From an uncultured Prevotella sp. (GTDB lineage Bacteria > Bacteroidota > Bacteroidia > Bacteroidales > Bacteroidaceae): a stretch of DNA of 37,540 nucleotides. Positions 1 to 7,703 of this stretch are shown piece by piece (the first letter of the stretch is position 1; each line of letters begins with the position of its first letter). Both the position numbers and the translations under genes were made by a program. A model generated the notes under the pieces. It saw only the letters and a program-made list of their open reading frames with translations. It searched no databases and had not been told where the DNA came from. The stretch spans positions 1 through 37,540 of the forward strand of contig CAJOPE010000142.1 of the NCBI GenBank assembly GCA_905236815.1, written 5' to 3'.

Positions 1-85
1 ATGAAATAGAAAAGGATAAAACACCCCCAAACAGCGTTAAAGTAAAATAAAAAATAGCCAAATATTTGGTTTGCAACATAGAAGG

Positions 86-369
86 GGGTGTTAACTGTTA
101 ACGCGTAACTCGTTAATTTTATTGATTCTTCTTAGAGAAAGTAGATAAACTCAGTAAGTCCTCTCGGTGATTTTGATCCGAGAGGATTTTCTTTATGTTA
201 TAATAGTATATATCTTATATTTATTATTATATAATATATTTATTATATATATTATGTTTATTAAATAATAAATATAATCTAATTCTCTAAAGGTATAAAT
301 AGTGGGGATGGGAAATAAGAGAATGAAAAATTGGAAAATTAACGAGTTACGCGTTAACAGTTAACACCC
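86..369. repeat. 284-bp foldback element with perfect 35-bp inverted ends
   Basis: Positions 86-120 and 335-369 are exact reverse complements over 35 bp. The arm is built of GTTAAC/GTAAC-type units (GTTAACTGTTAAC followed by GCGTAACTCGTTAA). The interior holds one strong hairpin (159-186) and a very AT-rich tract (about 195-300), with no credible open reading frame. A diverged copy of one arm recurs at 7581-7613 in the same orientation as the left arm. No target duplication was evident beside the arms. It may be a MITE-like or REP-like intergenic element; its function is unknown. Confidence 0.8.
159..194. terminator. Hairpin with T-rich tail
   Basis: TCCTCTCGG (159-167) pairs perfectly with CCGAGAGGA (178-186) around a 10-nt loop, and TTTTCTTT follows on the plus strand. 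It would end a plus-strand transcript entering from outside the window. It lies inside the 284-bp inverted-repeat element, so it may also be part of that element. Confidence 0.6.
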
Positions 370-403
370 TTGCTGCTGATATGATAGAAAGATCATCTAT
401 GAT

Positions 404-424
404 CTCCCCCTCAAGTGAGGGGAG
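404..424. repeat. Short CTCCCC...GGGGAG palindrome
   Basis: CTCCCCCTCA pairs with TGAGGGGAG with one bulged C and a 2-nt loop. It belongs to a loose family of small GC-rich palindromes at gene junctions in this window (also near 2606, 24811, 27085 and 28526). Confidence 0.5.
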
Positions 425-523
425 AAATTCTATATGTTTTTCAATTCGGCCCGAATTGCCTGCCATTTCAGCCTATATTGCTTATCAATTCGGCCCATTT
501 TCAAGTTAAGCAATGCTATAAAA

Positions 524-566
524 AAGTTAAGTCCGGAATTCCCTTGGGAACTCCGGACTTTTACGT
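524..566. terminator. Terminator downstream of the sigma/anti-sigma operon
   Basis: AGTCCGGA (530-537) pairs with TCCGGACT (552-559), and the inner TTCCC/GGGAA continues the stem. T-runs flank it on both strands: TTTTAC on the plus side and TTAACTTTTTT on the minus side. It lies about 110 bp beyond the stop of the minus-strand anti-sigma gene and can serve that operon. Confidence 0.7.
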
Positions 567-669
567 TAGTATGTTATGAAAAATATGAGAGAATTGAAAC
601 TTCACAGTTTCATAAATTGTTTTGTTTTACTAAACATTGATTTTTTATAGAGAAAGCATAGAAATTTGT

Positions 670-1152
670 CTACTTTATAATGACGTTGCCTGGAGCTGCT
701 GTAGCTGACTCGATGCTGCTCTGCTGCAGAGAGTCGATAGAAGCAGAATCTCCAAGAGCGACATTGGCACCTTTCTGGACTTGTTCCAGATTTTCGCCAG
801 AATAGTTACTGTCGCTGTCAGAAGCCATTTGAGCAGCATTTCCAAGAGTTAGGAAAATCGCTACAACTGCAGCAGCCTTGAATAAAGGCATCAGTCTGCG
901 ACGCAAGGTAATCACCTTTGCCTTTGGCTTCTCTTCTTCGCCAATCATTGAAAGAATCTTCTGGTCGAATTCGTCATCCAATGTCTCTGCCTTCATAGCT
1001 TCCTGCTCATAGGCAAAAAGTGCTTTGTAAGGCAGAAGGTTTACTGGAAGTTCTTCCTGGCTAAAGAAGGTCTTGAGAATCTCCTCTTCCTCGAGAGTAG
1101 TCTCGCACTTCCAATAGCGCTCCAAAAGTTGTTCAATGTATTTATAGTCCAT
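670..1152 (-). CDS. Probable membrane anti-sigma factor (hypothetical protein)
   Basis: This 160-residue protein has no named family that I recognise from sequence alone. Residues 1-87 are charged and mainly helical, with an acidic stretch at 20-25. A single hydrophobic segment lies at about 88-106, after three arginines (84-86). The last ~50 residues are polar, serine-rich and probably periplasmic. Its start overlaps the end of the upstream ECF sigma gene by 11 bp, which points to translational coupling. Together with the single-pass topology, this is the usual arrangement for an anti-sigma partner in Bacteroidota. The ZAS-type zinc motif HxxxCxxC is absent. Anti-sigma function is therefore inferred from context and topology only. 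Confidence 0.65.
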   Translation of the reverse strand: MDYKYIEQLLERYWKCETTLEEEEILKTFFSQEELPVNLLPYKALFAYEQEAMKAETLDDEFDQKILSMIGEEEKPKAKVITLRRRLMPLFKAAAVVAIFLTLGNAAQMASDSDSNYSGENLEQVQKGANVALGDSASIDSLQQSSIESATAAPGNVIIK

Positions 1153-1654
1153 AATTGTCTAATTCTTTGTATTTATTCTTTATCGCCTGTCTTGCTCTGA
1201 AGATATTTACTTTTACCTGTTCCTCAGTCATATCAAGAATCTGGGCGATGTCCTTATAACTCTTTCCCTCGAAGTCTCGAAGCTGCATACAGCTCTTTTG
1301 TTTCTCGGGAAGTGCGTCAACGAGTTGCTTTATTTGGCTTATTTTGTCCGTCTGAAGCATTTTCTCGTAGGGATTGGATGAAGTGTCGGCTCTTTCAATT
1401 TGAATGTTCTCAAGCGAATCATTTTGGTTTTCCGCTTTCTTCAGGTGATCGAGGGAGAGGTTGTGGGCTATCTTGTAGCAATAGGCCTCTATCGAATCAA
1501 TCTCCTGCCATTGTTCTCGATTGTTCCAGACTTTTATCAGTGTGTCCTGAACGATGTCCTCGGCTTCCTCTCGGTTGAGAGTAATGCGCATTGCCAATCT
1601 GAACAGTTTGTTCTTCAATGGCAGAACATCATTGCGAAAACTGATATCTTTCAT
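1142..1654 (-). CDS. ECF-type RNA polymerase sigma factor
   Basis: This 170-residue protein has the two-domain ECF (group 4) layout. Region 2 spans about residues 10-80 and includes EEAEDIVQDTLIKVWNN, the core-binding and -10-reading helix. Region 4 spans about 108-165, with LPEKQKSCMQLRDFEGKSYK followed by DIAQILDMTEEQVKVNIFRA, the helix-turn-helix that reads the -35 element. It should direct core polymerase to a small regulon, normally under control of the membrane partner encoded immediately downstream. The stimulus is unknown. It is not adjacent to a SusC/FecR locus, so it is not an obvious transport-coupled sigma. Length and motifs are complete. Confidence 0.93.
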   Translation of the reverse strand: MKDISFRNDVLPLKNKLFRLAMRITLNREEAEDIVQDTLIKVWNNREQWQEIDSIEAYCYKIAHNLSLDHLKKAENQNDSLENIQIERADTSSNPYEKMLQTDKISQIKQLVDALPEKQKSCMQLRDFEGKSYKDIAQILDMTEEQVKVNIFRARQAIKNKYKELDNYGL

Positions 1655-1670
1655 CTGCTCTCTGATATTA

Positions 1671-1698
1671 ACGACGACTGGGTTACAGGAAAGTTACA
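1671..1698 (-). promoter_or_regulatory. Possible ECF-type autoregulatory promoter
   Basis: Reading the minus strand, TGTAAC (1693-1698) is followed about 17 nt later by GTCG/CGTC (1671-1676). This resembles the AAC-type -35 and CGTC-type -10 elements used by ECF sigma factors. The leader would be only about 10 nt before the ATG at 1654. TGTAAC occurs twice here, so this is a weak call. Confidence 0.3.
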
Positions 1699-1742
1699 AA
1701 GAAATGTGACTTTCTCTAGTATTTAACTTATTTTTACGTTTG

Positions 1743-1761
1743 ACTAGTAAAAATTACTAGT
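1743..1761. repeat. Perfect 8-bp inverted repeat between argB and the sigma gene
   Basis: ACTAGTAA (1743-1750) and TTACTAGT (1754-1761) are separated by AAA. The site is 8 bp past the argB stop and about 90 bp upstream of the sigma gene start, both on the minus strand. It could be a weak terminator for argB or an operator for the sigma operon. No U-tract follows on the minus strand. Confidence 0.5.
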
Positions 1762-1768
1762 TTATGTT

Positions 1769-2545
1769 TTATTTCTGGATGATGGTTCCGTGCTTTCCGT
1801 CGATAGCTGTGGCAAGGGTGATAATCACCTGTTTCACGCCAGCATCTACGGCTGCAAGAGCATTTTCTATCTTTGGAATCATTCCGCCTCCGACGGTTCC
1901 GTCGGCTTTGTATTTCTCAAAATCGGCATGATTGATAGTGGCGATTACGCTCTCGTCATCATCTGGATTACTCAATACTCCTTTTTTTTCGAAGCTGTAG
2001 ATTAGAGTGACATCATAGAAACGGGCAAGTGCCTTAGCGGTTTCTGATGCGATGGTGTCGGCATTGGTGTTGAGGATGTTTCCCTCTCCATCATGTGTCA
2101 ATGGGGCCATTACTGGAAATAGTCCTTGCTCGAGAATGTTGCGAAGCTCGAAGCCGTTTACTCTCTCCACATCGCCTACATATCCAAAATCTACTCCATC
2201 TTTCAAAGGACGCTTATGACTATGGATGACATCCATGTCGGCTCCCGTCAGACCGATGGCGTTGATGCCTTTTGCTTGGAGTTTGGCAACGATATTCTTG
2301 TTTACTAAACCGCCATAGACCATTGTCACAACTTCGAGCATATCTGCATCTGTGATGCGTCGGCCATTTACCATCTTGCTCTCTATGCCCAGGGATGCTG
2401 CAACTTTAGTGGCTCTGCGGCCTCCTCCATGTACCAACACCTTTGGACCTTCGATAGCGGAAAAATCAGTTAGCAACTGGTTGAGCTGTTCTGCATCTTC
2501 TACGATGGCTCCCCCCACTTTTACTACAGTAAGTTTCTTTTTCAT
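1769..2545 (-). CDS. argB: Acetylglutamate kinase
   Basis: This enzyme phosphorylates N-acetyl-L-glutamate with ATP, the second step of arginine synthesis. In some Bacteroidota the acyl group is succinyl, and the sequence alone does not say which applies. It is a 258-residue amino-acid-kinase fold with the N-terminal KVGGAIV phosphate-binding strand, VLVHGGGRRA, NGRRITDADMLEVV, the NTNADTIA substrate/nucleotide region and the C-terminal GGGMIPKIENAL. The ATG at 2545 is chosen because a purine-rich AGAGAGAAG precedes it and the family's usual start follows. An in-frame ATG at 2611 would add 22 non-homologous residues and run into a palindrome. The gene follows speA after 126 bp and may share its transcript. 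Confidence 0.93.
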   Translation of the reverse strand: MKKKLTVVKVGGAIVEDAEQLNQLLTDFSAIEGPKVLVHGGGRRATKVAASLGIESKMVNGRRITDADMLEVVTMVYGGLVNKNIVAKLQAKGINAIGLTGADMDVIHSHKRPLKDGVDFGYVGDVERVNGFELRNILEQGLFPVMAPLTHDGEGNILNTNADTIASETAKALARFYDVTLIYSFEKKGVLSNPDDDESVIATINHADFEKYKADGTVGGGMIPKIENALAAVDAGVKQVIITLATAIDGKHGTIIQK

Positions 2546-2605
2546 CTTCTCTCTTATTATTAAATATGAATCTCTGGTTGATGATATCTTCATATTTTGA
2601 AGAAT

Positions 2606-2617
2606 CCCCATTTGGGG
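2606..2617. repeat. Short CCCCA...TGGGG palindrome between speA and argB
   Basis: CCCCATTTGGGG sits in the 126-bp speA-argB gap, next to TCTTCATATTTTGAAGA, another small inverted repeat (about 2588-2604). It could structure the intercistronic mRNA. It belongs to the same loose palindrome family seen at the suf gene junctions. Confidence 0.45.
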
Positions 2618-2671
2618 GAGTATCTCAACTCAGAGAATTCACAATCTCAAATCTTTAATCCACAATCAATC

Positions 2672-4564
2672 CTACTCTAGATAGGTATATCCGTAGAGTC
2701 CTGATTTATAGTTGCTGAGGAATTCTTTTCCCTCGGCAAGAGAAATCTTTCCTTGCTTAACGCCCTTGGTTACCCACTGTTCGAGCTGGCGGACAAGTTT
2801 CTTTGGATTATACTGTACATATTCCAGTACTTCCTCTACAGTCTCTCCATCGATAATCTGCTCTATGTTATAGGTACCATTCTTCACGGTGATGTGTGCT
2901 GCATTGGTATCGCCAAAGAGGTTGTGCATATCGCCAAGAATCTCCTGATAAGCTCCAACAAGGAACACACCCATATAGTAAGGTTCATCTTTTTTCAGGG
3001 TATGAACAGGCAGTACATTTCCCTGGGAACCGTTTACGGCAAAGTTGGCAACTTTACCATCGCTGTCGCAGGTGATGTCTTGAATGGTGCAGTTTCGGGT
3101 TGGACGTTCGTTCAAGCGCTGAATAGGCATGATTGGGAACAACTGGTCGATACCCCAGCAATCTGGCAAACTCTGGAAGAGTGAGAAGTTACAGAAGTAT
3201 TTGTCGGCCAATAGTTTGTCGAGACCTCTCAACTCCTCTGGCATATGCTTCATCGACTTTGCGATAGAGTTGATTTCGTGACAGACACTCCAGTACATTG
3301 ACTCGATCTCTGCACGTGTCTTCAGGTCAACCATTCCGTGGGCAAACATATCCAGACAGTCCTCTCGAATCTGATCGGCATCGTGCCAGTCCTCGAGCAT
3401 AGATTTCGGATTCAAATTGTCCCAAATCTCGTAGAGGTCTTTTACCAACTGGTGATCGCTTTCCTTTGCCTCAAACTCCTCAGGCATCTCAGGAAGAGAG
3501 GCTGCTCCCAGTACATCGAGCACCAATACAGAGTGATGAGCAGAAAGACTTCTACCACTCTCGGTGATGATGTTTGGATGAGGAATCTCATTCTTGTTGG
3601 CAATTTCTGTGAAAGCGTATACACAGTCGTTGATATACTCCTGAATAGAGTAGTTGACAGAACTTTCACTATTTGAAGAGCGAGTTCCATCGTAGTCGAC
3701 ACCCAATCCACCACCACAGTCAACAAACTCGATGTTATAGCCCATTTTTCGGAGGTTGGCATAATATTGAGCAGCCTCGGTAAGAGCATTCTGGATGCGT
3801 CGGATCTTTGTAATCTGACTTCCAATGTGGAAGTGAATGAGTTTGACGCAATCGTGAAGATCGGCTTCATCAAGCATATTGAGCGCCTGAAGCAGTTCGT
3901 ATGGTGTTAAGCCAAACTTGGATGCATCACCTCCACTCTCAGCCCATTTGCCTGAGCCAGAAGAGGCAAGTTTGATGCGGATACCGATATTTGGCTTTAC
4001 ATTTAATCGTTTAGCAGTTCGGCTGATCACCTCAATTTCATTGAGCTTCTCAACCACAATGAAGATGCGCTTGCCCAGTTTCTGTGCAAGCATAGCAAGT
4101 TCGATATAGCTCTCATCCTTATAACCATTGCAGATGATGAGAGAATCGCTCTTGCATTGAACCGAGATAACAGCATGAAGTTCAGGCTTGGAACCAGCTT
4201 CAAGACCAAGGTTGAATTTCTGGCCGTGAGAAATCATCTCGCTAACCACAGGTTCCATTTGATTCACCTTAATAGGGTAGATGGTGAAAGTTTCTCCCTT
4301 GAAATCGTATTCCTGACGAGCTTTTTCGTAGCAGGAAGCCATCTTCTCGATGCGGTTGTCAAGAATGTCTGGGAAACGGAGTAGTACAGGAGGAGTAATG
4401 TCGCGAAGTGCAAGCTCGTCCATTACATCACGCAAGTCGATTTGTGTGTTGTCCTTACAAGGAGATACATAGGCGTCTCCTTTCTCGTTGATGCCAAAAT
4501 AAGAGGTTCCCCAACCGTTTATGTTGTAGAGTTCCTTTGAGTCGTCAATAGTCCATTTCTTCAT
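2672..4564 (-). CDS. speA: Biosynthetic arginine decarboxylase
   Basis: This is a PLP-dependent decarboxylase that converts arginine to agmatine, the first step of the agmatine route to putrescine and spermidine. At 630 residues it has the normal length for the large SpeA class. TIYPIKVNQ carries the PLP lysine (K99). HFHIGSQI and VDCGGGLGVDYDGTRS follow in the alanine-racemase-like barrel, then ESGRSLSAHHSVLV. The C-terminal part shows the SpeA-specific insert and a helical end (AEGKEFLSNYKSGLYGYTYL). Its start overlaps the stop of aroK by 4 bp (ATGA), so it is translationally coupled. The neighbour argB makes the arginine precursor. Confidence 0.96.
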   Translation of the reverse strand: MKKWTIDDSKELYNINGWGTSYFGINEKGDAYVSPCKDNTQIDLRDVMDELALRDITPPVLLRFPDILDNRIEKMASCYEKARQEYDFKGETFTIYPIKVNQMEPVVSEMISHGQKFNLGLEAGSKPELHAVISVQCKSDSLIICNGYKDESYIELAMLAQKLGKRIFIVVEKLNEIEVISRTAKRLNVKPNIGIRIKLASSGSGKWAESGGDASKFGLTPYELLQALNMLDEADLHDCVKLIHFHIGSQITKIRRIQNALTEAAQYYANLRKMGYNIEFVDCGGGLGVDYDGTRSSNSESSVNYSIQEYINDCVYAFTEIANKNEIPHPNIITESGRSLSAHHSVLVLDVLGAASLPEMPEEFEAKESDHQLVKDLYEIWDNLNPKSMLEDWHDADQIREDCLDMFAHGMVDLKTRAEIESMYWSVCHEINSIAKSMKHMPEELRGLDKLLADKYFCNFSLFQSLPDCWGIDQLFPIMPIQRLNERPTRNCTIQDITCDSDGKVANFAVNGSQGNVLPVHTLKKDEPYYMGVFLVGAYQEILGDMHNLFGDTNAAHITVKNGTYNIEQIIDGETVEEVLEYVQYNPKKLVRQLEQWVTKGVKQGKISLAEGKEFLSNYKSGLYGYTYLE

Positions 4565-5091
4565 ATCCCAAGAAGTTCTTTTGCTTTTGCTACTGATATT
4601 TTTATTTTATCGAAATTGTCCATTAAATTCACGTCGAGTATTTTCTTCGCCTTGCTGTAGAAAGGTTCGCGCTTCTCCAGTTGCTCCCTGATGAAGACTT
4701 TCACTTCTTCCTCTGTTTTGTTGAGCAGAAGAGGACGAACACTCTTTCCCATCTTCAGGTGTCCATAGAGAACCTCAGGAGTAGCTTTCAGATAAAGGGT
4801 TTCCCCCATTTCATTCATATACTCCATATTGTCGAAGAAGCAAGGAGTGCCACCACCACAACTGATGATGACATTCTCGAATTCTCCTACTTCATGTAGC
4901 ATATTATGCTCAATCTTTCGGAATCCTTCCTCGCCCGACTCGTCAAAAATCTGCTTGACGGTTTTTCTCATTCTTGCCTCGATATACCAGTCGAGGTCAT
5001 AAAATTCCTTGTTTAATTCTTTGGCGAGAGCCTTTCCGACTGTAGTCTTTCCGGCTCCCATATATCCGATAATAAAAATACGCGCAGGCAT
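4561..5091 (-). CDS. aroK: Shikimate kinase
   Basis: The enzyme phosphorylates shikimate to shikimate-3-phosphate with ATP in aromatic amino acid (chorismate) synthesis. This 176-residue P-loop kinase has Walker A GYMGAGKT at residues 9-16, the DLD motif at 32-34 for Mg and shikimate binding, GEEGFRKIE with the substrate arginine near residue 58, and SCGGGTPC near 78-85. The lid region is KSVRPLL. It lies 10 bp after topA and overlaps speA by 4 bp, so the three genes look like one transcript. There are no oddities in length or motifs. Confidence 0.95.
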   Translation of the reverse strand: MPARIFIIGYMGAGKTTVGKALAKELNKEFYDLDWYIEARMRKTVKQIFDESGEEGFRKIEHNMLHEVGEFENVIISCGGGTPCFFDNMEYMNEMGETLYLKATPEVLYGHLKMGKSVRPLLLNKTEEEVKVFIREQLEKREPFYSKAKKILDVNLMDNFDKIKISVAKAKELLGI

Positions 5092-5101
5092 CTTCTATTT
5101 T

Positions 5102-7435
5102 TTATTTCTTTACTCTTTTACGGGTTTTAGGCTCTGGAGCCTTTTCGATGATTTCCTTGCATTGCTCGTAGGTGAGTTCTGCAGCCTTCTCGTGCAAGGC
5201 CTTTGGCATACGGTAGTTCTTGCCATCGTAGGCAATGTATGGGCCATAGCGGCCATTGAGGATTTCCATCTTCTCGTCTTCCTCAAACTGCTTGATATGG
5301 CGTTTCTCTTCCTGCTCGCGCTTCTGGATGATAAGTTCGATGGCCTCCTCGATGTTGATGGTTAGAGGATCGAGTTCCTTTGGAATAGATACATATTTCT
5401 TATTATGAAGCACGTATGGGCCAAATCTTCCAGCGCCTACAGTTACGTTGCTGCCTTCATACTCGCCAAGTTCGCGAGGAAGTTTGAAGAGCTCCAATGC
5501 TTCTTCAAGTGTTATGGTCTCGATGCTCTTGTCCTTTGGCATCTGGGAGAATCTTGGCTTATCCTCGTCGTCGGCTGAACCAATCTGTACGACAGGACCA
5601 AAGCGTCCAATCTTCACGAATACAGGCTTATTGGTCTTAGGATCGATACCCAACTGGCGCTCGCCAGCCTTGTGCTCGCTTCTCTCCTTCATAACCTCAT
5701 CCACAACTGGCTCGAAACCCTTGTCGAATTTCTTCATCCACTTGTTCCATTCCTCTTTACCTTCGGCGATATCATCAAACTTCTGCTCAACGTGAGCGGT
5801 GAAGTTATAGTCCATAATATCTGGGAAGTGCTCCATCAGGAAGTCGTTCACAACAGTACCGATATCGGTAGGAATGAGCTTGCCCTTCTCAGAGCCAGCC
5901 ATTTCCTTCTTTACCTTCTCGGTAACCTTGATACCCTTAAGGGTGTCGATGGTGTAGGCTCTTTCCTCACCCTTCTTGTCACCCTTCTGAACGTATTCAC
6001 GTTGCTGGATGGTGCTGATGGTTGGAGCATAGGTAGATGGACGGCCGATACCCAACTCCTCGAGTTTGTGTACCAGACTAGCTTCGGTATATCTCAAAGG
6101 ACCCTGTGAGAAACGCTCTGTTGCAGTAATCTCTCTGCGCTGAAGCTCGTCACCCTCCTTCATTGCAGGAAGTGAACGAGAGTAGTCCTCAGAGTTGCTT
6201 TCCTCATCATCGGTAGACTCACGATAAACCTTAAGGAAGCCGTCGAAAGCAATTACCTCACCATTGGCGATGAACTTCTCGCTTGAGTTGTCGATAGCAA
6301 TAGTAGCTGTGGTTTTCTCAATCTGTGCATCTGCCATCTGAGAGGCTGCTGTACGCTTCCAAATCAGATCGTAGAGACGCTTCTCCTGAGAAGTTCCATC
6401 TACTTCTATATTATCCATATAGGTAGGACGGATAGCCTCGTGAGCTTCCTGAGCACCCTTTGAATGAGTAGTATAATTGCGAGACTTGCTGTATTCCTTA
6501 CCCCAGAGACGAATGATTTCATCCTTGCTGGTGTTAATGGCCAACTGAGAAAGGTTTACACTATCGGTACGCATATAGGTGATCTTACCGGCTTCGTAGA
6601 GTCGCTGAGCCACCATCATGGTCTGACTTACTGTGAATCCTAGCTTTCTAGCTGCTTCCTGCTGAAGTGTAGAAGTAGTGAAAGGAGGAGCTGGAGTACG
6701 CTTTAATGGCTTTTTGTTGACAGCCTCGATAGAGAACTTTGCCTCCTTACATTTCTCAAGGAAAGCAGCTACCTCTTCGTGTGTACTGAAACGCTTGTCG
6801 AGTTCTGCCTTCACCTCTGATGCGCTACCATCTGGAGCGATAAGTGCGAAGATTGCATTTACTCTATAATAAGGTTCGGTCTGGAACTTCTGGATTTCGC
6901 GTTCGCGCTCTACAATAAGGCGAACAGCTACACTCTGTACACGGCCGGCTGAAAGAGCTGGCTTCACCTTTCTCCAAAGAACAGGTGAAAGTTTGAAACC
7001 TACAATACGGTCGAGCACTCGTCGTGCCTGTTGAGCATTGACGAGATTCATATCTAAATGACGAGGAGTCTTGATAGCTTCAAGAATAGCCGATTTTGTA
7101 ATCTCATGGAAAACAATTCTGCTTGTTTTTTCTTCATCCAGTCCGAGTACTTCGCAAAGGTGCCATGAAATAGCTTCTCCCTCGCGGTCCTCATCGGATG
7201 CTAACCAGATTTTATCTGCCTTCTTAGCACTTGACTTGAGTTCACTCACGAGTTTCTTCTTCTCGTCAGGAATCTCGTAGTCTGGTTCCATAGTCTTCTC
7301 GTCTATGCTGAGTTCTTTCTTTTTTAAGTCACGGATATGGCCATAGGAGGACATAACCTTAAAGTCATCCCCTAAAAATTTCTGAATTGTCTTAGCCTTC
7401 GCAGGGCTCTCGACGATAACCAAATTTTCTTGCAT
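5102..7435 (-). CDS. topA: DNA topoisomerase I (type IA)
   Basis: TopA relaxes negative supercoils by single-strand passage. From the ATG at 7435 it has 777 residues. The TOPRIM domain at the N terminus carries IVESPAKAK (E9) and SDEDREGEA (about 80-88). The catalytic tyrosine is Y287 in ITYMRTDSVNLS. The C terminus carries three related GRFGP/GRYGP repeats (topoisomerase C-terminal repeats) and a basic tail ending KTRKRVKK. No tetracysteine zinc ribbons are present, unlike E. coli TopA. A TTG at 7465 is in frame but would swallow the likely -7 promoter box. It is the first gene of a line with aroK and speA. Confidence 0.96.
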   Translation of the reverse strand: MQENLVIVESPAKAKTIQKFLGDDFKVMSSYGHIRDLKKKELSIDEKTMEPDYEIPDEKKKLVSELKSSAKKADKIWLASDEDREGEAISWHLCEVLGLDEEKTSRIVFHEITKSAILEAIKTPRHLDMNLVNAQQARRVLDRIVGFKLSPVLWRKVKPALSAGRVQSVAVRLIVEREREIQKFQTEPYYRVNAIFALIAPDGSASEVKAELDKRFSTHEEVAAFLEKCKEAKFSIEAVNKKPLKRTPAPPFTTSTLQQEAARKLGFTVSQTMMVAQRLYEAGKITYMRTDSVNLSQLAINTSKDEIIRLWGKEYSKSRNYTTHSKGAQEAHEAIRPTYMDNIEVDGTSQEKRLYDLIWKRTAASQMADAQIEKTTATIAIDNSSEKFIANGEVIAFDGFLKVYRESTDDEESNSEDYSRSLPAMKEGDELQRREITATERFSQGPLRYTEASLVHKLEELGIGRPSTYAPTISTIQQREYVQKGDKKGEERAYTIDTLKGIKVTEKVKKEMAGSEKGKLIPTDIGTVVNDFLMEHFPDIMDYNFTAHVEQKFDDIAEGKEEWNKWMKKFDKGFEPVVDEVMKERSEHKAGERQLGIDPKTNKPVFVKIGRFGPVVQIGSADDEDKPRFSQMPKDKSIETITLEEALELFKLPRELGEYEGSNVTVGAGRFGPYVLHNKKYVSIPKELDPLTINIEEAIELIIQKREQEEKRHIKQFEEDEKMEILNGRYGPYIAYDGKNYRMPKALHEKAAELTYEQCKEIIEKAPEPKTRKRVKK

Positions 7436-7462
7436 AATCGCTATATGTTCAATTTTAGTTCG

Positions 7463-7470
7463 CAAAAGTA
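7463..7470 (-). promoter_or_regulatory. Candidate -7 box for topA
   Basis: TACTTTTG on the minus strand fits the Bacteroidota TAnnTTTG -7 consensus, about 28 bp upstream of the ATG at 7435. No TTTG was found at the expected -33 spacing, so the call is tentative. Confidence 0.3.
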
Positions 7471-7580
7471 AACAAAGTTTTTGCTCTTACCTTATTATAT
7501 AGGGGAAAATTTAGGATTTTTAATATTTTTAGCTGAGGTTAGGATTTGGTATGCCTATTTTGATTTAGAATCATACTGGA

Positions 7581-7613
7581 TGTTAACTGTTAACTTGTAA
7601 CTCGTTAATTTTT
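7581..7613 (+). repeat. Diverged copy of the 35-bp intergenic repeat
   Basis: This repeats the arm found at 86-120 over about 33 bp, with the central GC of GTTAACGCGTAACTCG replaced by TT. It lies between topA (upstream side) and the Nudix operon terminator, in DNA with no gene. It is a single arm without a partner. Confidence 0.7.
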
Positions 7614-7646
7614 GATTAATCAGTCTTTAATAATGTGAGAGCCTTC

Positions 7647-7690
7647 AAACAAAAATCCCATCTGATTTCTATTCAGATGGGATTTCTATT
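7647..7690. terminator. Terminator of the Nudix operon
   Basis: A 13-bp perfect stem joins 7653-7665 (AAATCCCATCTGA) with 7673-7685, around a 7-nt loop. On the minus strand the stem is followed by a run of T (TTTTTGTTTG). It begins 19 bp past the stop of the Nudix gene and closes the three-gene minus-strand line. It could work in both directions. Confidence 0.85.
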
Positions 7691-7703
7691 TATAAATAAA
7701 GAA

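Larger units (their letters stand above)
371..669. other. Gene-free stretch with small palindromes
   Basis: No convincing gene is present. The stretch holds an imperfect CTCCCC/GGGGAG hairpin (404-424) and a 17-nt palindrome, CAATTCGGCCCGAATTG (442-458). Half of that palindrome, TCAATTCGGCCC (441-452), is repeated at 485-496. The terminator at 529-560 follows. A 68-codon reading frame here (434-640) runs straight through these palindromes and is not believed. Confidence 0.6.

Noticed and set aside
434..640. 68-codon reading frame on the plus strand
   Set aside because: It runs through a 17-nt palindrome, a direct repeat and the terminator hairpin at 529-560, and its product has no domain-like pattern.
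2546..2611. 22-residue N-terminal extension of ArgB from the ATG at 2611
   Set aside because: The extension overlaps palindromic intergenic DNA, and the internal ATG at 2545 has a better ribosome-binding region and fits the family start.
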